In this document: positions 8,523-18,316 of the stretch, piece by piece | How positions within the stretch are numbered: position 1 is the first letter of the stretch | Layout of the letters: every line of letters begins with the position of its first letter | Origin: Magnetococcales bacterium DCbin4 | Lineage (GTDB): Bacteria > Pseudomonadota > Magnetococcia > Magnetococcales > UBA8363 | NCBI GenBank assembly: GCA_002753735.1 | Contig: PEAN01000023.1 | Coordinates: 1-57,213, forward strand | Reading direction: 5' to 3' | DNA length: 57,213 nucleotides | The notes under the pieces: model-generated | The model's database searches: none | What the model was told of the DNA's origin: nothing | Seen by the model: only the letters and a program-made list of their open reading frames with translations | Position numbers and translations under genes: made by a program

Positions 8523-10567
8523 CACTGACTGGGAATGAACCGTCCACCTGCCAGGCGCTGATGAATGGTCGATACCGCCTCCATCCCCTGATGTCCGGCA
8601 AGGGGTTTCAAAGGTAACGGGCCACCCCCAGCCCGATCCAACCGGTCCATCAGCGTGACCAGAACACGTCTGAGCGCCCCGACATCCCCTGGTGAAATCA
8701 GTTCCAGCCCGGGTGATCCCAGATGGAACAGATGTTCCCAGGCGGGAATCGCCGTGGTGATCAATGGGCAACCACTGGCCGCCGCCACCATCAGGGGGCG
8801 AGGATAAAGTGGTGCCACCATGGCACTGCGATAGGGCAGTACCATGACATCCACCTGTGCCAGCAATCGGGCCTCCTCCTCAACATCGACAAACATCACC
8901 CGGTCGCGCAAACCCAGATCCAAGATCCGTTGCTTGAGTTTGACAAGGCGATGTTTTTCCTCCACCGCCAGGATCAGGCGCAGGCGGGGATTTTCCAGGG
9001 CTGCCATGGAGGTGGCGCGTAAAAGATCCAAAATCCCCTCTACCGGTGACCCCAAACCGGAAAAACCTGCGTACAGCACAGAAGAATCGGCATCCTTGCC
9101 TTTTCGTTCCCAGACACGGTTTTTCAAACCGATCCAGGGATCGATCAAACCCGGACATTGAAAAACCCGTTTGCATCCCAGGGCGGTCAAGGTCTCCGCA
9201 CTCCTCGCATCCATCGTCAGGTGCGCCCCCTGGACGCCCCGCGCAAAACGGGACAAAAATTCCGGATTGGTCAGCATCGCCCGTCCGACCAACCATGGAT
9301 CTCCTGGAAATTCCTTGAGATTCATCCAGTTCCAGGCAACCGTCCGCCCGCTGTAATGCAGTACCATCCGTTCTCCCGGAAATTTGATCCAACGAAAGAT
9401 CCACGCCCATGCGGGCGAGGGGAGCAGTAGATGTACCACCGCGGCATCATTGTCGATCCGTTGTGCCAGGGTTCGCACCCAAAACCACAGCTCCAACAAT
9501 CGCCGGCCTGTGGAACAGCCACGATAATGCTCGAAATGGTGTCGTTCCAGCCCGAAAAGGAGATCGGAGAGCAGATAACGCGGGGCAACCCCCTTGCGTG
9601 TTGATCCTTCGAGGAGCCGGGTGAACAAGACCATTTGATCCCAGCTTTGAGGCCAGATCAGGCCAAATACCACCTCGGAAGCGTTGGGTCGGGTGGCAAA
9701 GGTTGAAGTCTCCGGCCCTTGCTCCCGTATTTTCATGGTCGCGCCCAACAAATCGCAACCATTCTGCTCCAGCAAGGTTTGCATCGATTCCGAAGCCAGG
9801 GTTTCCCATTCCTGTTCCCATTGATAACGCCAGTGGGAATAATAATCGCGGGCGGATCGGTCCATGCGGCCGGGATGGACAATCAATTCCGGAACCTCCC
9901 GGCGGGAACCCGCCGATGGATTGAACAACAGCTCTTTGGCCGCCTCCAGTGAAAAATGGCCTGCGGCATTGATTCCCATGGGTTTGAGCGAGAGGGCATG
10001 TCCCCTCCGGGGGCCCAGACGCCAACTGAGCCAGGAGAGCAGATTGATCTTCCCCTGGGGTGACCAACCCTGCCAATCCCAGCGGGCAGTCCCCCGGATG
10101 GGAACCTTGTAGGATTCCAGCAATGGGCGCAGGATCAGCCAAAGGGGGGGGAACAGGTGGACATGCTGATGGCTGTTGATAAAATCAAGACTCAATCCCA
10201 GTTCGGCAAAACGGTTGATCTGAGCCTCTACCTCCCGTTTCAGGGCGGGCAGAACCCATGGTTTGAGCAGGATCAGACGAAACAGGCGGCTGCGGCTGTC
10301 GGGCAGCCGACCTCGCCGGTCCAGAATGGGGTTCAATCCAGGATCATCCGTCAACAGCGGTCGTTCTTCCGACAAAACCAGATGGACTCCGGTCAGGACA
10401 CCCGAATTTTTCAGGAGGGCGGTTTGTTCAAGCCGGGCCGCGGGATGACACATGACACTGACGCCGGTGATGGCCTGCCTTTGGGCAAGGCTGGCAATTC
10501 CTTTGTTGATGCCGTCGGTCAAGCCATAGTCATCGGCGGTGATCGCCAAGGGACCAAAAGGTGTCAT
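8519..10567 (-). CDS. YdjC/HpnK-type deacetylase fused to a GT4-like glycosyltransferase
   Basis: The N-terminal 290 residues or so match the ChbG/YdjC carbohydrate deacetylase family, which includes the hopanoid-associated HpnK. Metal and catalytic motifs are visible: ITADDYGLTDGIN, GVHLVLSEERPLL, FINSHQHVHLFP and ELIVHPGRMD. The C-terminal part resembles a retaining group 1 glycosyltransferase (VLYAGFSGLGS, RVMFVDVEEEARLLAQVDVMVLPY, then PLMVAAASGCPLITT). The family is normally about 250-300 aa, so the roughly 680-aa length reflects the fusion. The start at 10567 has a GGGGA six bases upstream; ATG 10579 is an alternative. It lies 22 nt downstream of the ABC-2 permease and is probably cotranscribed, which suggests making and exporting a glycoconjugate. 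Substrate unknown. Confidence 0.75.
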   Translation of the reverse strand: MTPFGPLAITADDYGLTDGINKGIASLAQRQAITGVSVMCHPAARLEQTALLKNSGVLTGVHLVLSEERPLLTDDPGLNPILDRRGRLPDSRSRLFRLILLKPWVLPALKREVEAQINRFAELGLSLDFINSHQHVHLFPPLWLILRPLLESYKVPIRGTARWDWQGWSPQGKINLLSWLSWRLGPRRGHALSLKPMGINAAGHFSLEAAKELLFNPSAGSRREVPELIVHPGRMDRSARDYYSHWRYQWEQEWETLASESMQTLLEQNGCDLLGATMKIREQGPETSTFATRPNASEVVFGLIWPQSWDQMVLFTRLLEGSTRKGVAPRYLLSDLLFGLERHHFEHYRGCSTGRRLLELWFWVRTLAQRIDNDAAVVHLLLPSPAWAWIFRWIKFPGERMVLHYSGRTVAWNWMNLKEFPGDPWLVGRAMLTNPEFLSRFARGVQGAHLTMDARSAETLTALGCKRVFQCPGLIDPWIGLKNRVWERKGKDADSSVLYAGFSGLGSPVEGILDLLRATSMAALENPRLRLILAVEEKHRLVKLKQRILDLGLRDRVMFVDVEEEARLLAQVDVMVLPYRSAMVAPLYPRPLMVAAASGCPLITTAIPAWEHLFHLGSPGLELISPGDVGALRRVLVTLMDRLDRAGGGPLPLKPLAGHQGMEAVSTIHQRLAGGRFIPSQC

Positions 10568-10589
10568 GTCAATCCCCATGACAGGTTGC

Positions 10590-11444
10590 TCATGCCCCCA
10601 ACCGTTCCAGAATGACCGGGATGGCAAGGCGATAATAGGTCAAGGCCAGGATGAAACAGAGCAGGATGATGACCGAAATCCATATGAACCCCTGCGGATC
10701 GGTCAGTTGTCCCCGGGCCAGGCAATCGCGTATTGCCTGAAGCACCGGGGTGACCGGGTTGAGCGTGACGATCAGTGAGTATGGCCAACTTTGTGGTGCG
10801 GGATAGACAATGGGGGTCATGAAAAACGCGAGACGCAACAGAATGGTAATCCCCTCTTTGATATCCTTGTACAACGCCCCGATGGGTATCAGGAACAATC
10901 CCACGGTGGTCCCCAGAAGAATGAGGATCAGGATCATGAAGGGGACCAGCGCCACGGTCCAATGCCAGGCGATCCCGAAATAAAGCATCGCACCCAGAGC
11001 GATCATCAATTGCAGCACCGCCACGAACATCACCTGCCCGACCGCAGCCAGAATCGGAGCTTCGCGGGGCATGTTGATCTTGATCATGATGGGAATACAG
11101 GATTCAAACAATGTCATCGGGGCTTGGACGCTTTCAGTGAAAATCTGCCACAACAAGGTGCCCAGCATGACATACACCGGATAGGGAATATCGGTCTTGC
11201 CAAGGTTCAATATCGATTTTTCATTGAGGAATACAAATATGGCGGTGGTGACGATGGGAGGAATGACGACCCATGCGATACCGAATACCGATTGCCGGTA
11301 ACGCTGTTGCATGTCCCGTCTGAACAGTTGCCATGCCAGATTTCTGGAATTGGCAAGATCCTGTACTGCCATGCGGAAAAAATCGAAGGGGTGATGCAGG
11401 GGCGATTCGGGAGAATAGACCCGTTCTTCAAGATCTCGTTTCAT
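10590..11444 (-). CDS. ABC-2 type polysaccharide export permease (Wzm/TagG-like)
   Basis: This is an inner-membrane permease of the O-antigen, teichoic-acid and capsule exporter family. The N-terminal amphipathic segment reads NLAWQLFRRDMQQRYRQSVFGIAWVVIPPIVTTAIFV, the classic family start. About six hydrophobic segments follow, and the C-terminal region has the typical FFMTPIVYPA and LNPVTPVLQAIRDCLARG. The 284-aa length is normal. The cognate ATPase (Wzt/TagH-like), usually adjacent, is absent from this window, so the permease is an orphan here. The downstream gene is the deacetylase-glycosyltransferase fusion, 22 nt away. Confidence 0.88.
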   Translation of the reverse strand: MKRDLEERVYSPESPLHHPFDFFRMAVQDLANSRNLAWQLFRRDMQQRYRQSVFGIAWVVIPPIVTTAIFVFLNEKSILNLGKTDIPYPVYVMLGTLLWQIFTESVQAPMTLFESCIPIMIKINMPREAPILAAVGQVMFVAVLQLMIALGAMLYFGIAWHWTVALVPFMILILILLGTTVGLFLIPIGALYKDIKEGITILLRLAFFMTPIVYPAPQSWPYSLIVTLNPVTPVLQAIRDCLARGQLTDPQGFIWISVIILLCFILALTYYRLAIPVILERLGA

Positions 11445-11578
11445 TCCAGGGATTCTCTTCAGGGGCGGGTTGATATCCAGAAAAAAAAGATCTCAAAGGA
11501 TTGCTTTCAGAGTGATGACATCCTTACACAAGGCTTCCTGTGGTTCTGATGCAATGCTTCAAGACGCATGCCTTGTAT

Positions 11579-14500
11579 TCACTGCTGATTGAAACTCCAC
11601 CGTTTATGATACAATTCCAACATTTTCCAATGGACGATGGGGATATCCATCAATCCGTTGTCCGTCAGGTGAAACAGGGTACAGGGTTCCACGGCGCTGG
11701 CGTGGCAACCGTGCATGCCGGGGTTCAAAAAGTTGTGTTCCCCGAAAACACCACCGATGCCCACTTCTTCCACGTCCCGGCCCTGGTCATCCTTGAGGAC
11801 AATCCTCCCTTCATTCACCAGCCACAGGGTATGCCGTTCATGGATGGGGCATGTCTGTCCCGGTTCCATGGGTATGGGGGACAGGGAGCGGGCGATGCGA
11901 TCCAGTGTGAAGGAGGTGGTCGCTTCGCCGAACAGCCATGTCTTGCGCAAAAATCTTATTTTTTTCATCCCTTCGACAAAATCTTGTTTTAAATTGTTTC
12001 TTTCCAAAAATGCCAACATGTTTGCATGGGACAGTTGGATCACCATGCAATCGGAAATGCTGCGCAGGGTCCAGGAATCCTCCGATTTGAGTCCCAGGAA
12101 ATCGATTCCACCCAAAAACGAACCGATCGACAGATGATTGACCACATCGTTTTTGGCTTCGAGATAGGCGACGGTTCCCGAAAGGACCATTTCCAGATAA
12201 TCATAGGTATCCTGGGCGCGATGGATGATGGTTCCGGGGTTGTAATGGACCATCGGCGCCTGGACCAGTTGGTGGATTTCCTGGTGATCGACGTTGGGGA
12301 ACAGTGCCTTGAGGAAGCCAAAGGCTCTGCTGGACATGAGGTTTTTTTCACCCGGGATCAGCACGTCCACGGCACCAAAAGCCGCCTCCGAACCAATTTC
12401 CATTTCTGCGGGGGTGAGTTTGCGATCCAGGTGGGCCAGAATCAAACGATCCGAAGGATCGGAACGAAAATCCTCCGCCATGCCATGGATCATCCCCCCC
12501 CCGATGTCGAGTTTTTTCAGATTGGCAAACCCCAGATAGGTTTGTTTGATCTGTTCCACGACGGTCGCGGGGATGTCGTTTTCCTTGGTTCCCACCATCC
12601 CATCCAATACCTTGAACCCTGAAAGATCGGCCCAGTGGGCATAGGTCTTTTCCTCATCGCCTTCGCCCGCCTTGAACAGAAACATGGTATTTTCCACGGG
12701 ATGAGGGGAATGAACCGGTTTGACCATCAGTCCGTCACAATCGTTCCATTGTTCACTCACAAGGTCGCGGACGGCAAAAAAATGATGAAACTGGTGTTCA
12801 TCAAGGCTCATGAGGGCGGAAAACTTTTTTGCCACCGAGGCGCGCACCATGGGTGCGGCAAAATAGGCCATGCGCCGGTCGGTGCGGATCAGGGCGGGCA
12901 GTCCGGCGAAATGATCGTCGTGGGCGTGGGTATGGAAGATGCCATCCACCTCGGAAATGTCGATCCCTATGGCGGTCAATACCTGCAATACCCCGGGTCC
13001 GGCGTCGATGAGGTAGATCCGGCCATGGAACAAAATGACACTGGACATGCTGGGACGGTTGCGGTCCCATCCATCACCCTGGCCGGTGTGAAGGACGGCA
13101 AAGTTGTGGTGCCGGGCAATGTTGTGTTGCCCCAGGGGATAGGGGGGGGCGTAGGTGATCCCCGCAGGGAGGTTGAGATCGACATCGGCGAAACGGTCAC
13201 GATAGAAAAAACGATAGGTATTCAATGCGATGCGTGCGACGCTGACGCCATTGCGGATGGCGACCGGGTCGGCATCGACGTACAGCGAATCGACGATCTG
13301 GGAAGGTTCACGAATGGCACCGAAGGCAAATTTGAGTTTGATCTTCATCATCAGATCGGCCATCGCAGGCGTCAGCCCTTCCGCCAGCAACTCTTCCTTG
13401 CACAACAACCCATAGTTGCCGCGCTGGATGTATTGCATCTGGGCACGAACCTGGGATTCGCGACCGATGAGCATCGGTTTGACGCCGGTATTGTTGGGAT
13501 GCTTGGGCAGGATCATCCCCTGGCGATAGAGCATTTGCAGCACGGGGAATTCTGCCAGGTTGGCAAATCCGCCATTCTGGATCAGGAGATCGGAGAGCAG
13601 GATGACGTTGGGACCCGTTTCCCAGGTCATGCCATCCCTGCCGGTACTCTGGATCAAACCACGATGCATCAAATGTTTGACGACCTCGCCCGGGCAGCCG
13701 CACAGAATGTAGAGGCCCGCTTCGGGAATCTGCATCCAGATGACGCCAGGTGCCACCTGGATCGTTCTGAGGTTGTGCATCGCTTCGCGCAAGGCGCTTT
13801 CAGCTTGTTTGCGTACCGAAATTTCTTTTTCCAATTCCCGGGTGCGTGCCTTGACCTGCCGGCGCAATACCAGGTTGCCGGTGAACAACAGCACCACCAT
13901 GCCGACCCCCACCCCCAATGCCCATCGCAACCATGTCGGGAACAGGGTCCGTTTGACCCCGCCGAACCATTGATTGAAGGCGGTATAATACAGGGATGAT
14001 TCATCAATCTTGAGTGCCTTGAGATGGCGGTCCAACGTGGCGATCAACAGGGTGTTGGTTCCATCCTTGACGGCGTAGCGGATTTCGACGGCACAACAGA
14101 CAATGGGCGTCTTGAATACCTCATAGGAATGCTCGATGACCATGCCGGTGGACCGGGGAATGATGCCGGCATCAGCATCGCCTTCTTCAACCCGGGACAA
14201 TACATCCTCGTAACTGTTGGCATGGATCATGTCATAGGAGAAATCAAACGCCTGGAGGAGCTTTTCGATCCCCGCAGTATAAATGTCACCTTTGACCCCG
14301 GCAATCAGCCGATCCTTGAGCCAAAGCACTGAATCTACATTTTTTTCAAAGGTGTAGATCTGACCCCAGTTGGAAAAGACGGTCTGTTTGGTGAAATCGA
14401 AGATCTTGTCGCGTTCTTCGGTATAGGCGATGGCCGTCAGAAGGTCGATGTCGCCATGTTCCAGGCGGGTCAGATTCTCATCCCACGTCCCTGGAATGAA

Positions 14501-14722
14501 TTGAAGCCGCCATCCTTCATTCTGCGCGATGTGTTTGAGGATATCGATATAAAAACCGCGTACTTCCCCGTTGGTATCGACGAAGACTCCCGGTTTGTTC
14601 TGGTAGACCCCGACGCGAACAGGGGGTTCATCCACCGCCAGTCCCTGTGACCCGAGGCCATACCATGCGGCGCAGACCAGACAGGCCCACAACCAGGCGT
14701 TCAATATTCGGTTATGCCTCAT
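11579..14722 (-). CDS. Multidomain sensor-like protein: SBP3, TM, metallo-beta-lactamase, two cNMP-binding domains
   Basis: The protein has about 1047 aa. A signal peptide (residues 1-29) precedes a family 3 solute-binding domain (about 33-255; VRVGVYQNKPGVFVDTNGEV, then LTRLEHGDIDLLTAIAYTEER). A membrane helix follows near 265-287, then a coiled-coil linker (290-320). After an unassigned region (325-530) comes a metallo-beta-lactamase fold with HTHAHDDH at 597-604 and LIDAGPG just before it. Two cyclic-nucleotide-binding-like domains sit at about 815-925 and 940-1030. The topology implies periplasmic ligand sensing coupled to a cytoplasmic hydrolase controlled by a nucleotide or by the linker. 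Start 14722 was chosen because AAGGGTGGGAAC precedes it and the signal peptide begins there; the open frame reaches 14941. It is a single-gene unit. The reaction and ligand cannot be read from sequence. Confidence 0.78.
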   Translation of the reverse strand: MRHNRILNAWLWACLVCAAWYGLGSQGLAVDEPPVRVGVYQNKPGVFVDTNGEVRGFYIDILKHIAQNEGWRLQFIPGTWDENLTRLEHGDIDLLTAIAYTEERDKIFDFTKQTVFSNWGQIYTFEKNVDSVLWLKDRLIAGVKGDIYTAGIEKLLQAFDFSYDMIHANSYEDVLSRVEEGDADAGIIPRSTGMVIEHSYEVFKTPIVCCAVEIRYAVKDGTNTLLIATLDRHLKALKIDESSLYYTAFNQWFGGVKRTLFPTWLRWALGVGVGMVVLLFTGNLVLRRQVKARTRELEKEISVRKQAESALREAMHNLRTIQVAPGVIWMQIPEAGLYILCGCPGEVVKHLMHRGLIQSTGRDGMTWETGPNVILLSDLLIQNGGFANLAEFPVLQMLYRQGMILPKHPNNTGVKPMLIGRESQVRAQMQYIQRGNYGLLCKEELLAEGLTPAMADLMMKIKLKFAFGAIREPSQIVDSLYVDADPVAIRNGVSVARIALNTYRFFYRDRFADVDLNLPAGITYAPPYPLGQHNIARHHNFAVLHTGQGDGWDRNRPSMSSVILFHGRIYLIDAGPGVLQVLTAIGIDISEVDGIFHTHAHDDHFAGLPALIRTDRRMAYFAAPMVRASVAKKFSALMSLDEHQFHHFFAVRDLVSEQWNDCDGLMVKPVHSPHPVENTMFLFKAGEGDEEKTYAHWADLSGFKVLDGMVGTKENDIPATVVEQIKQTYLGFANLKKLDIGGGMIHGMAEDFRSDPSDRLILAHLDRKLTPAEMEIGSEAAFGAVDVLIPGEKNLMSSRAFGFLKALFPNVDHQEIHQLVQAPMVHYNPGTIIHRAQDTYDYLEMVLSGTVAYLEAKNDVVNHLSIGSFLGGIDFLGLKSEDSWTLRSISDCMVIQLSHANMLAFLERNNLKQDFVEGMKKIRFLRKTWLFGEATTSFTLDRIARSLSPIPMEPGQTCPIHERHTLWLVNEGRIVLKDDQGRDVEEVGIGGVFGEHNFLNPGMHGCHASAVEPCTLFHLTDNGLMDIPIVHWKMLELYHKRWSFNQQ

Positions 14723-15060
14723 GTTCCCACCCTTTTCTGGCGTCACCGCGTTGGCCTTGCAACCATGATTCTTTATTATTGATGGAACAAGCGAAGTAAT
14801 TTCGACTTTAAGCAAAATTCTTGCCAGATTTGTTCCGTTTGTGGCCCTGAGGTTCCGCAGTTCCCCTCTGCGTTCATGCAACCCATCCCGTTGGGACGAA
14901 CCGTTTTCAAACGTCAATCCTGGCGCAGCTTTGTCATCCAATACGTCGAACGGTCACATGGCGGCTTGTATGATCTTTTTACACTATTTTCGAAGGCTTC
15001 ATCTATTCTTATCCCATTGCTGAACGGAGAATCAAGGGGAACGGGAGGGTGGGGTCGAGA

Positions 15061-16722
15061 TCATTGGTTCAAGGATGCAAAGAATTGATCCAATTTTTCA
15101 CCAATCGGGGCCATGATCATACTGTTGTTCAAGATTTCACTCGGTTGCGCGCTCTGGATCTCTTTTTTGTCCTTGGGCGGTTCCCCTTTTTCCTTCACCT
15201 CGGGATGAAAGATTTGCGTAACATGCCGTTGCCATTCCACCATCGCTGCTTCCCAGGTTTGTTCCTGTACGGTGTTCTGCCATCCCGTTTTCAGATGGTT
15301 GGTGATGTGGTCATGCAGCGAAGAGAGCATGGGGCGGTTCGGTGGCAAGAGTGATCCCAGGGCTTGTGCTTCGATGATGCGTTGCTCCTGCCGCAAAAGC
15401 GGATCCAAATCTTTCCAGATCGGATGGGCCGAGGGGGGGGGCAACCATTCGGGCATCGGTTGCTTCTGGTCGGTCCCTTGGCGATGGGTCAAGAGTCGAT
15501 TGACGGCCTGTTTGCCGAAAAATATGGCGCTCCGGGGCAGGCCGCGCTGCTTGAACATCAGGGAGGCCAGGTGAAAAAAAATACTTTTCATTGAAGATAA
15601 TTCATGGATTTGCAATAAAATAAATGCCTGTTGCAGAAGGGGGATCCCCCCCTCTGGGGAATGATCATGGTGATGGAGCCATAAGCGCAAATAAAGGTTT
15701 GTTAACATCGGTAGTGAAGCAGTCTTGTTCGCCCGGGTCAGGATGGCCAGGCTTTCTTCCAACAGGGGTCGTGCTGCGGCAATGGTTCCGGTTTGGAGTT
15801 CAAGGCTGGCGCACTGATTGAGGAATTCGCCGACGAAATGATGGGCCGGGCCAAAATGACTGCGAACGATGCCAAGGATGCATTCATGGAGGTCCCGGGT
15901 TTTGTCGCGTGCCCCCTGTTGGCGATAAAATCGTCCAAGGGCATATAACGCCGGAAGAATTTCAGGGTGTTGCGGACCATGCAATGCCCTTTTGGAGGCG
16001 ACGACTTCAAGAAACAACCGTTCTGCCTCTTCGGGGTTTCCCAATTGTTGCCATGTTTCCGCGAGGAGTTCCTTGGCCAGCAATGATTCGGGATAGTGGG
16101 GCAACAGGGAGTGGTCGATGATCTCCTGGGATTCCTTGATGACCTCCAGGGCTTTGGTATAGGCACCGATTCGCATGTGGGCGCGGGCCAGATTGTTGAG
16201 GACGTGAACCATTTGTGGCGCACGTTTTCCCAAACTGGCGGAAAAAATGCTCATGGAACGTCGGATCATGTTCATCGCCTGGTCATGGCGGCCGGTTTCC
16301 AGGCACAGCAGGGCGTAGTTGTTGAGGGTGAAGGCGGTATCGAACGTGGGTCGCAGGCTGGTCTTGCGGAAAAAGGCCAGGGATTGGGTGAAATGTTCTT
16401 CCGACTCCTTGAACTGGCCGGAACGAAAGTAGCAGTATCCCAACTCGTTGTGGACCTGTCCGAGAAAGCCGGGCCTGGGGCGGGCGCTGTCCGATTCCAT
16501 GAAGGCGGACTGTTTCCATTTTTCCAGCGCTTTGGCAAAGTTGCCTTTGGATTGGAGATCGACGGCGTCTTTCCACAGGGTTTCGGCGCGATTGCGTTTC
16601 CAATCCTGTGCTTCCATCGGTTTTTTGTTCACATGACGCCAGGCGAGAAAGATCGTACCCAACGTAATCATGAATCCGATGACAACAAAAAAAATCAGCA
16701 TATCAAACCTGAAATTGAGCAA
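15061..16722 (-). CDS. Membrane-anchored tetratricopeptide-repeat protein
   Basis: The 553-aa protein has a single N-terminal membrane helix (MLIFFVVIGFMITLGTIFLAW, about residues 8-28). A long TPR solenoid follows, with units such as VHNELGYCYFRSGQFKESEEHF, YALLCLETGRHDQAMNMIRR and LARAHMRIGAYTKALEVI (residues 45-290). The C-terminal third is less regular and ends in a charged tail. The N-terminal anchor puts the solenoid probably on the cytoplasmic side. It is a protein-interaction scaffold of unknown partner. It is divergent from the radical SAM gene across about 90 nt, so that gap should hold promoters for both. Confidence 0.7.
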   Translation of the reverse strand: MLNFRFDMLIFFVVIGFMITLGTIFLAWRHVNKKPMEAQDWKRNRAETLWKDAVDLQSKGNFAKALEKWKQSAFMESDSARPRPGFLGQVHNELGYCYFRSGQFKESEEHFTQSLAFFRKTSLRPTFDTAFTLNNYALLCLETGRHDQAMNMIRRSMSIFSASLGKRAPQMVHVLNNLARAHMRIGAYTKALEVIKESQEIIDHSLLPHYPESLLAKELLAETWQQLGNPEEAERLFLEVVASKRALHGPQHPEILPALYALGRFYRQQGARDKTRDLHECILGIVRSHFGPAHHFVGEFLNQCASLELQTGTIAAARPLLEESLAILTRANKTASLPMLTNLYLRLWLHHHDHSPEGGIPLLQQAFILLQIHELSSMKSIFFHLASLMFKQRGLPRSAIFFGKQAVNRLLTHRQGTDQKQPMPEWLPPPSAHPIWKDLDPLLRQEQRIIEAQALGSLLPPNRPMLSSLHDHITNHLKTGWQNTVQEQTWEAAMVEWQRHVTQIFHPEVKEKGEPPKDKKEIQSAQPSEILNNSMIMAPIGEKLDQFFASLNQ

Positions 16723-16812
16723 TGACCAAACAGAAAAGGCGACCGGGGGGAATGACCCCGGAGTTGTGATCCTTGCGTGTTGTGTTCACTCTTTTCCTCA
16801 TGTTCCATCCCC

Positions 16813-18297
16813 ATGAACCCACCTTTGCCTGACAGTCTTTTGTCCACTCCGGTTTCGGGTGGCATCATCCTGACCACACTCAACGCCCGTTATCGCCATG
16901 CCGCACTGGGTCTGCGTTGCCTCAAGGCCAATCTGGCGGAGTTGGCGCCGTATGCGACCATCATGGAGTTCGACATTCATCATCGACCGTTGGACATTGC
17001 CGAAGCCTTGTTGCAACACCGTCCCGCCATCATCGGCATCGGGGTTTATGTCTGGAATCTGGAACCGGTGACCCATCTTCTGGCCATTTTGAACTCGATT
17101 GTTCCCGAAACGATTGTGGTCCTGGGGGGGCCTGAAGCAGGGTATGCCCCGGAGGATGCCTCCTGGCATGCTGCCGCTGATATCATCATTACCGGGGAAG
17201 GGGAATGGGTATTCCGTGATTTGTGTCGGGAATTCTATGCCAAGGGTGGCTTGCCCCGTCTTCAGAGCCGACGGATCATCGCCCCCCCCGTTGATCTGTC
17301 CCGGGTGGTGCTCCCGTATTCCTTTTACGATGCCGAAGATGTGAAACATCGTTTCACCTATGTCGAGGCGTCGCGTGGATGTCCTCATGGTTGTTCGTTT
17401 TGTCTTTCCGCCCATGATGCACCGGTGCGTACGGTGGACATGCCGGCGTTTCTGGCCGCCATGGGGGATTTGTTGCACCGTGGCGCCAGGCAATTCAAAT
17501 TTGTTGACCGTACCTTCAATCTCAATACCGCCCATGCCACCGCCATCCTCGATTTTTTCCTGGAACGGATGTGCCCCGGGTTGTTTGTCCATTTCGAGAT
17601 GATTCCTGACCGTTTGCCGCAACCCTTGAAAGATCGTCTCGTCGCCTTTCCCCAAGGGTCGATCCAACTGGAAATCGGTCTGCAAACCTTCGATCCGCCC
17701 ACCCGGGAACGGATTCATCGGCGGCAGGATGACGATGCGGCAGAACGCAATCTGTCCTGGTTGAGAACCCACACCCGGGTCCATCTCCATGCCGACCTGA
17801 TCCTGGGTCTGCCCGGGGAATCGGTGACCCGAATGGGTGCGGGATTCGACCGGTTGTTGCAGCTTGGTCCGCATGAGATTCAGGTGGGCATCCTCAAACG
17901 GTTGCATGGGACCCCTTTGGCCCGAAGTGACCGGGTTCGGGGCATGGTGTTCAATCCTGTAGCCCCTTATGACCTTTTGGCCAGCGATCAGATCGATTTC
18001 CCTACCATGCAACGCTTGCGCCGATTTGCTCGTTATTGGGATTTGATCGGCAATTCGGGTCGTTTCCCTGGCTTTGTCGCCTGGCTTGGTACTCAGGCTT
18101 CTCCCTTTGCATCGTTCATGACGTTGTCCGACTGGCTGTTCGCCACCATTCGGCAAACCCACGAAATCGCCCAGGCCCGGTTGTTCAAACTGGTGCATCA
18201 AGGATTGGTCGAGGCATTGATGTTGGATCCCCTTCAGGTTCGCCAGATGATTGATCCCGAGGGGGGGGCCACATCCAAGAAAAAAATGGGGGCGTGA
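16813..18297 (+). CDS. B12-binding domain radical SAM protein (DUF4080-like)
   Basis: The N-terminal part resembles a cobalamin-binding Rossmann domain (GIILTTLNARYRHAALGLRC, then HRPAIIGIGVYVWNLEPVTH and VVLGGPEAGYAP). It is followed by a radical SAM core with the CxxxCxxC cluster motif in SRGCPHGCSFCLSAHD (about residue 195). Downstream are family hallmarks FKFVDRTFNLN and IQLEIGLQTF. The C-terminal region matches the DUF4080 type. This class does methylations or other radical chemistry on unknown substrates. The start is placed at ATG 16813 (MNPPLPDSLL); a GTG at 16777 opens the frame 12 codons earlier. Neither start has a clear SD. It is convergent with the DprA-like gene, 19 nt between stops. 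Confidence 0.8.
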   Translation: MNPPLPDSLLSTPVSGGIILTTLNARYRHAALGLRCLKANLAELAPYATIMEFDIHHRPLDIAEALLQHRPAIIGIGVYVWNLEPVTHLLAILNSIVPETIVVLGGPEAGYAPEDASWHAAADIIITGEGEWVFRDLCREFYAKGGLPRLQSRRIIAPPVDLSRVVLPYSFYDAEDVKHRFTYVEASRGCPHGCSFCLSAHDAPVRTVDMPAFLAAMGDLLHRGARQFKFVDRTFNLNTAHATAILDFFLERMCPGLFVHFEMIPDRLPQPLKDRLVAFPQGSIQLEIGLQTFDPPTRERIHRRQDDDAAERNLSWLRTHTRVHLHADLILGLPGESVTRMGAGFDRLLQLGPHEIQVGILKRLHGTPLARSDRVRGMVFNPVAPYDLLASDQIDFPTMQRLRRFARYWDLIGNSGRFPGFVAWLGTQASPFASFMTLSDWLFATIRQTHEIAQARLFKLVHQGLVEALMLDPLQVRQMIDPEGGATSKKKMGA

Positions 18298-18316
18298 TTC
18301 AAATCATTTAACCTGT

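Noticed and set aside
12635-13999. 454-aa plus-strand open frame opposite the MBL protein
   Set aside because: Composition typical of a shadow frame, while the minus strand encodes clear SBP3 and MBL motifs.
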